Below are positions 6,380 through 8,820 of a stretch of DNA of 8,820 nucleotides, piece after piece. The stretch's first letter is position 1; every line of letters begins with the position of its first letter. The stretch is from NCBI GenBank assembly GCA_003164305.1, contig PLSZ01000310.1, positions 14,523-23,342 of the forward strand, read 5' to 3'. The DNA comes from Acetobacteraceae bacterium. Lineage in GTDB: Bacteria; Pseudomonadota; Alphaproteobacteria; Acetobacterales; Acetobacteraceae. A program made the translations under genes and the position numbers. Below the pieces are notes generated by a model that saw nothing but the letters and a program-made list of their open reading frames with translations, was not told the DNA's origin and searched no databases.

Positions 6380-7294
6380 TCAGACCGGATCCCAGCTGAA
6401 CACCTCGCCGGAGCGGTCCAGCGGCATGAACGCCGATTTCAGCGCCGGCGCGGCGACTTTCGCGCAATCTTCCGGGGTCCAGCCGTCGGATTTCTGCACG
6501 ATACGGATCGGCCGCGGCGAGCTGAACAGAATGATCTCGTTCATGCGCGTGCCGAACACCTGGCCGGTCACGTCCTTCGCCGCGTCGGACGCCAGGAACA
6601 CCGCCATCGGCGCGTTCTTGTCGGGCGTCATCTGCTGGATCTTCGCCACCCGCGCCTGCTGTTCCGGTGTCGTCGCCGGGATCGAGCTGGTCATCCGGCT
6701 CCAGGCGAACGGCGCGATACAGTTGGACCGTACGTTGTAGCGTTGCATGTCCAGCGCGATCGACTTCGACAGCGCGGTGATCCCCAGCTTCGCCGCGGAG
6801 TAATTGGCCTGGCCGAAGTTGCCGATCAGACCTGACGTGCTGGTGATGTGCACGAAACTACCGCTCTCCTGCTTGCGGTAATGCTCGGCGGCGGCGCGGG
6901 AGACGAAGAAGCTGCCGTTGAGGTGCACGGCGATGACCGACAGCCAGTCGTCCTCGGTCATTTTGTGGAAGATCACGTCGCGAAGGATGCCGGCGTTGTT
7001 CACCACGGCGTCGATGCGGCCGTAATGGTCCAGCGCGGCCTGGACGATCTTCCGCGCGCTGCCCCAGGCGGCGACGGACTCCGTGCAGATTTCCGCGGCA
7101 CCGCCCTTTTGCTCGATCAGCGCCTTGGTTTGCTCGGCCGGGCTGGCGGAGCCGCCCTCCCCGGTCAGCGAGGCGCCGATGTCGGCGACAATGACTTTCG
7201 CGCCGGCCGCCGCCATCATGATGGCGATTTCCCGCCCAATTCCGCCGCCGGCCCCGGTGACGACCGCGACCTTGCCCTCCATCATACCCGCCAT
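6380..7294 (-). CDS. Short-chain dehydrogenase/reductase, hydroxyacyl-CoA dehydrogenase-like
   Basis: This 304-residue protein is a classical SDR with a Rossmann fold. It has the cofactor motif TGAGGGIG (13-20), D38 at the end of the second strand (VADIG), suggesting preference for NAD(H), and NNAG (99-102). The active site residues are N126, S152, Y165 and K169 (YSAAK). An insert at about 41-58 and a C-terminal extension from about 255 (PRPIRIVQ ... WTPEDC ... FSWDPV) make it longer than FabG (about 245). Both resemble SDRs related to the dehydrogenase domain of multifunctional enzyme type 2 (HSD17B4), which oxidise 3-hydroxyacyl-CoA. The start ATG at 7294 has GGGAGA 6 nt upstream. It appears monocistronic, divergent from the SUF operon and convergent with the DoxX-like gene. 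SDR assignment is certain; the substrate is inferred. Confidence 0.92.
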   Translation of the reverse strand: MAGMMEGKVAVVTGAGGGIGREIAIMMAAAGAKVIVADIGASLTGEGGSASPAEQTKALIEQKGGAAEICTESVAAWGSARKIVQAALDHYGRIDAVVNNAGILRDVIFHKMTEDDWLSVIAVHLNGSFFVSRAAAEHYRKQESGSFVHITSTSGLIGNFGQANYSAAKLGITALSKSIALDMQRYNVRSNCIAPFAWSRMTSSIPATTPEQQARVAKIQQMTPDKNAPMAVFLASDAAKDVTGQVFGTRMNEIILFSSPRPIRIVQKSDGWTPEDCAKVAAPALKSAFMPLDRSGEVFSWDPV

Positions 7295-7480
7295 CGAAGT
7301 TCTCCCGCTGAATGTGGCGCCGTTCTAAGCGAGGCTCTCCGCCTTGTGAACCCAATATCCCGGATCCCCTCGGGTCGTTGCGAGAGGATGGAGGCCGGGT
7401 GACAGCGCCATTCTCCCTCTTGACGGTGCGGGTGGGATACGCCATTTCGATACAATCCGGACTGATACGGTACTGTTATC

Positions 7481-7501
7481 CCGATCGGGCTTCCCGGTCG
7501 G
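7481..7501. promoter_or_regulatory. Inverted repeat upstream of the SUF regulator
   Basis: CCGATCGGG and CCCGGTCGG form a 9-bp inverted repeat around a 3-nt CTT spacer, with one mismatch (a G-U pair in RNA). It ends 24 nt before the regulator start codon. TTATCC occurs on both sides (7476-7481 and 7503-7508). It could be the autoregulatory operator or a hairpin in the 5' leader. It does not resemble the IscR type 1 consensus that I know. Confidence 0.35.
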
Positions 7502-7525
7502 ATTATCCTGAGGGGCCAAACGACG

Positions 7526-7984
7526 ATGTTGCGCCTGTCAAAACTGACGGACTACGCGGTCGTGGTGCTGGTGCGCCTTGACTCGGGGTCGCAGGTGCAG
7601 ACCTCGCCGGGGATCGCCGCCACCACCGGCATTCCGGAACCGACAGTCGCCAAGGTGCTGAAAACATTGGCCGGCGCCGCGCTGGTGACGTCGCAACGCG
7701 GCGCGCGCGGCGGTTACCGGCTGGCGCGGGCGCTGGAGGATATCCCGGTCGGCGACGTCATCGCCGCGATGGATGGACCGATCGCGTTGGCCGCCTGCGT
7801 CGATGGCTCCCCCAACGAATGTGAATCGCTCGCGTTATGCCCGGTGCGCGGCCGCTGGGATCCGGTCAACGACGCGATCCAGCGGGCTCTGTCCGCGATC
7901 ACCTTGGCCGATATGCGGGAATCCGCCGTGCCCCCAGCCTTCCGGGTGCCCCCGGTTTTTCCGGTCTCGAACGCCGCCGAATAA
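7526..7984 (+). CDS. Rrf2-family regulator of the SUF Fe-S assembly operon
   Basis: This 152-residue protein has the Rrf2 winged helix: MLRLSKLTDYAVVVL at the N terminus, recognition helix PEPTVAKVLKTL (38-49), and wing RGARGGYRLA (58-67). Three cysteines (C91, C99, C105) follow in the region that holds an Fe-S cluster in IscR and relatives. The spacing is x7 and x5 rather than the x5 and x5 of IscR, and the IscR-like histidine three residues after the last cysteine is replaced by R108. Together with sufB beginning 9 nt downstream, this fits the SUF-system regulators that repress suf genes according to cluster status. The ATG at 7526 has AGGGG 10 nt upstream. The tail after about residue 135 is Pro/Val-rich. 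Whether it binds 2Fe-2S in vivo is inferred. Confidence 0.92.
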   Translation: MLRLSKLTDYAVVVLVRLDSGSQVQTSPGIAATTGIPEPTVAKVLKTLAGAALVTSQRGARGGYRLARALEDIPVGDVIAAMDGPIALAACVDGSPNECESLALCPVRGRWDPVNDAIQRALSAITLADMRESAVPPAFRVPPVFPVSNAAE

Positions 7985-7993
7985 GGACGCTTC

Positions 7994-8820
7994 ATGCCAG
8001 CCGATACCGAAACGCTTGATACGGTCCGCTCGGTCACCCAGTCCGGTTATAAATGGGGCTTCGAGACCGACATCGAGATGGACGTCGCGCCCAAGGGATT
8101 GAGCACGGACACCATTCGACTGATCTCCGAGCGCAAGCAGGAGCCGTCCTGGATGCTGGAGTGGCGCCTGAAAGCGTACGAGGCGTGGCTTCAGATGGAG
8201 GAGCCGCATTGGGCGCGGGTCGAGCATCCGCGCATCGATTATCAGGACATCCACTATTACGCCGCGCCGAAAAAGAAGGACGGCCCTAAGAGTCTGGACG
8301 AGGTCGATCCGGAACTGCTGCGGACCTATGAAAAGCTCGGCATTCCGCTGAAAGAACGCGCCATTCTGGCCGGCGTCGTCGGCGCGGATGATGATGGTTA
8401 TGTCGAGGGCTCGGGACAGATCGCGGTCGACGCGGTGTTCGACAGCGTGTCCGTGGCGACGACGTTCCGCGCGACGTTGGCCAAATCCGGCGTGATCTTT
8501 TGTCCGATCTCCGAGGCCATTCGGGAACATCCCGATCTGGTGCGCCAGTACATCGGCAGCGTCGTGCCGGTCGGCGATAACTTCTTCGCGGCGTTGAATT
8601 CGGCGGTGTTCACCGACGGCAGCTTCGTGTTCATCCCCAAGGGCGTGCGCTGCCCGATGGAGTTGTCGACCTATTTCCGCATCAACACGCGCAACACGGG
8701 ACAGTTCGAACGCACGCTGATCATCGCCGAGGCCGGCGCGCACGTATCCTACCTTGAAGGCTGCACGGCGCCGCAACGCGATGAAAATCAGTTGCACGCC
8801 GCCGTCGTCGAACTGGTGGC
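7994..8820 (+). CDS. sufB: SufB, Fe-S cluster scaffold subunit (C-terminal part beyond window)
   Basis: An open frame from the ATG at 7994 runs to the right edge, giving 275 of an expected roughly 480-500 residues. Family blocks visible include KWGFETDIE (20-28), [16 protein letters not shown] (50-65), [13 protein letters not shown] (80-92), [20 protein letters not shown] (99-118), [23 protein letters not shown] (209-231) and SYLEGCTAP (252-260). C257 in the last block corresponds to the essential cysteine (C254 in E. coli SufB) on the path of sulfur transfer. SufB with SufC and SufD builds Fe-S clusters in the cytoplasm, taking sulfur from SufS. AAGGA sits 6 nt before the start and overlaps the regulator's stop codon, which suggests coupled translation. 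The operon most likely continues with sufC and sufD outside the window. Confidence 0.97.
   Translation, partial: MPADTETLDTVRSVTQSGYKWGFETDIEMDVAPKGLSTDTIRLISERKQEPSWMLEWRLKAYEAWLQMEEPHWARVEHPRIDYQDIHYYAAPKKKDGPKSLDEVDPELLRTYEKLGIPLKERAILAGVVGADDDGYVEGSGQIAVDAVFDSVSVATTFRATLAKSGVIFCPISEAIREHPDLVRQYIGSVVPVGDNFFAALNSAVFTDGSFVFIPKGVRCPMELSTYFRINTRNTGQFERTLIIAEAGAHVSYLEGCTAPQRDENQLHAAVVELV

Noticed and set aside
5532..6467. A 311-codon antisense frame across the DoxX-like gene
   Set aside because: The composition is charged and repetitive (Arg, Gln, His) and it conflicts with a clear polytopic membrane protein on the plus strand.
7835..8797. A 320-codon antisense frame across sufB
   Set aside because: The sense strand carries unmistakable SufB blocks, and the antisense product resembles no family.

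Overview
The window looks like high-GC alphaproteobacterial chromosome, tentatively Rhodospirillales or Acetobacteraceae-like. This rests on the GC-rich third codon positions, the alphaproteobacterial style of SufB with an Rrf2 regulator directly upstream, and the gene families present. No rRNA, tRNA, CRISPR array or insertion sequence is visible.

Left part (1-1150, minus strand): the N-terminal third of a membrane fatty acid desaturase runs off the left edge. Upstream of it is a complete FitAB/VapBC-type toxin-antitoxin pair, a ribbon-helix-helix antitoxin overlapping a PIN-domain toxin by 4 nt. A promoter/operator candidate lies in front of the antitoxin.

Central part (1361-6317): this is the most distinctive block. 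A membrane PAS sensor histidine kinase overlaps by 1 nt a MauG/CcpA-like di-heme c-type peroxidase. Facing them is a small secreted type 1 copper protein whose ligand loop has amicyanin spacing (C-x2-H-x2-M). Upstream of the cupredoxin, on its strand, is an unannotated small single-span membrane ORF. Divergent from both is a polytopic DoxX-like membrane protein whose predicted mature N terminus would be a histidine. The shared divergent intergenic region has an AT-rich promoter zone, a repeated AGTCAGTTT element, and two GGTYAACC boxes exactly 20 bp apart, one inside a longer inverted repeat. Together these suggest a regulated periplasmic haem/copper redox module, with substrate and partner response regulator unknown.

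Right part (6326-8820): a GC-rich hairpin separates the DoxX-like gene from a convergent short-chain dehydrogenase of the hydroxyacyl-CoA dehydrogenase type. Divergent from that begins the SUF iron-sulfur assembly operon: an Rrf2-family regulator with three cysteines, then sufB 9 nt later, truncated by the right edge. An inverted repeat just upstream of the regulator is a candidate autoregulatory site. The SUF genes could supply Fe-S clusters, but nothing links them functionally to the copper/haem block beyond proximity.
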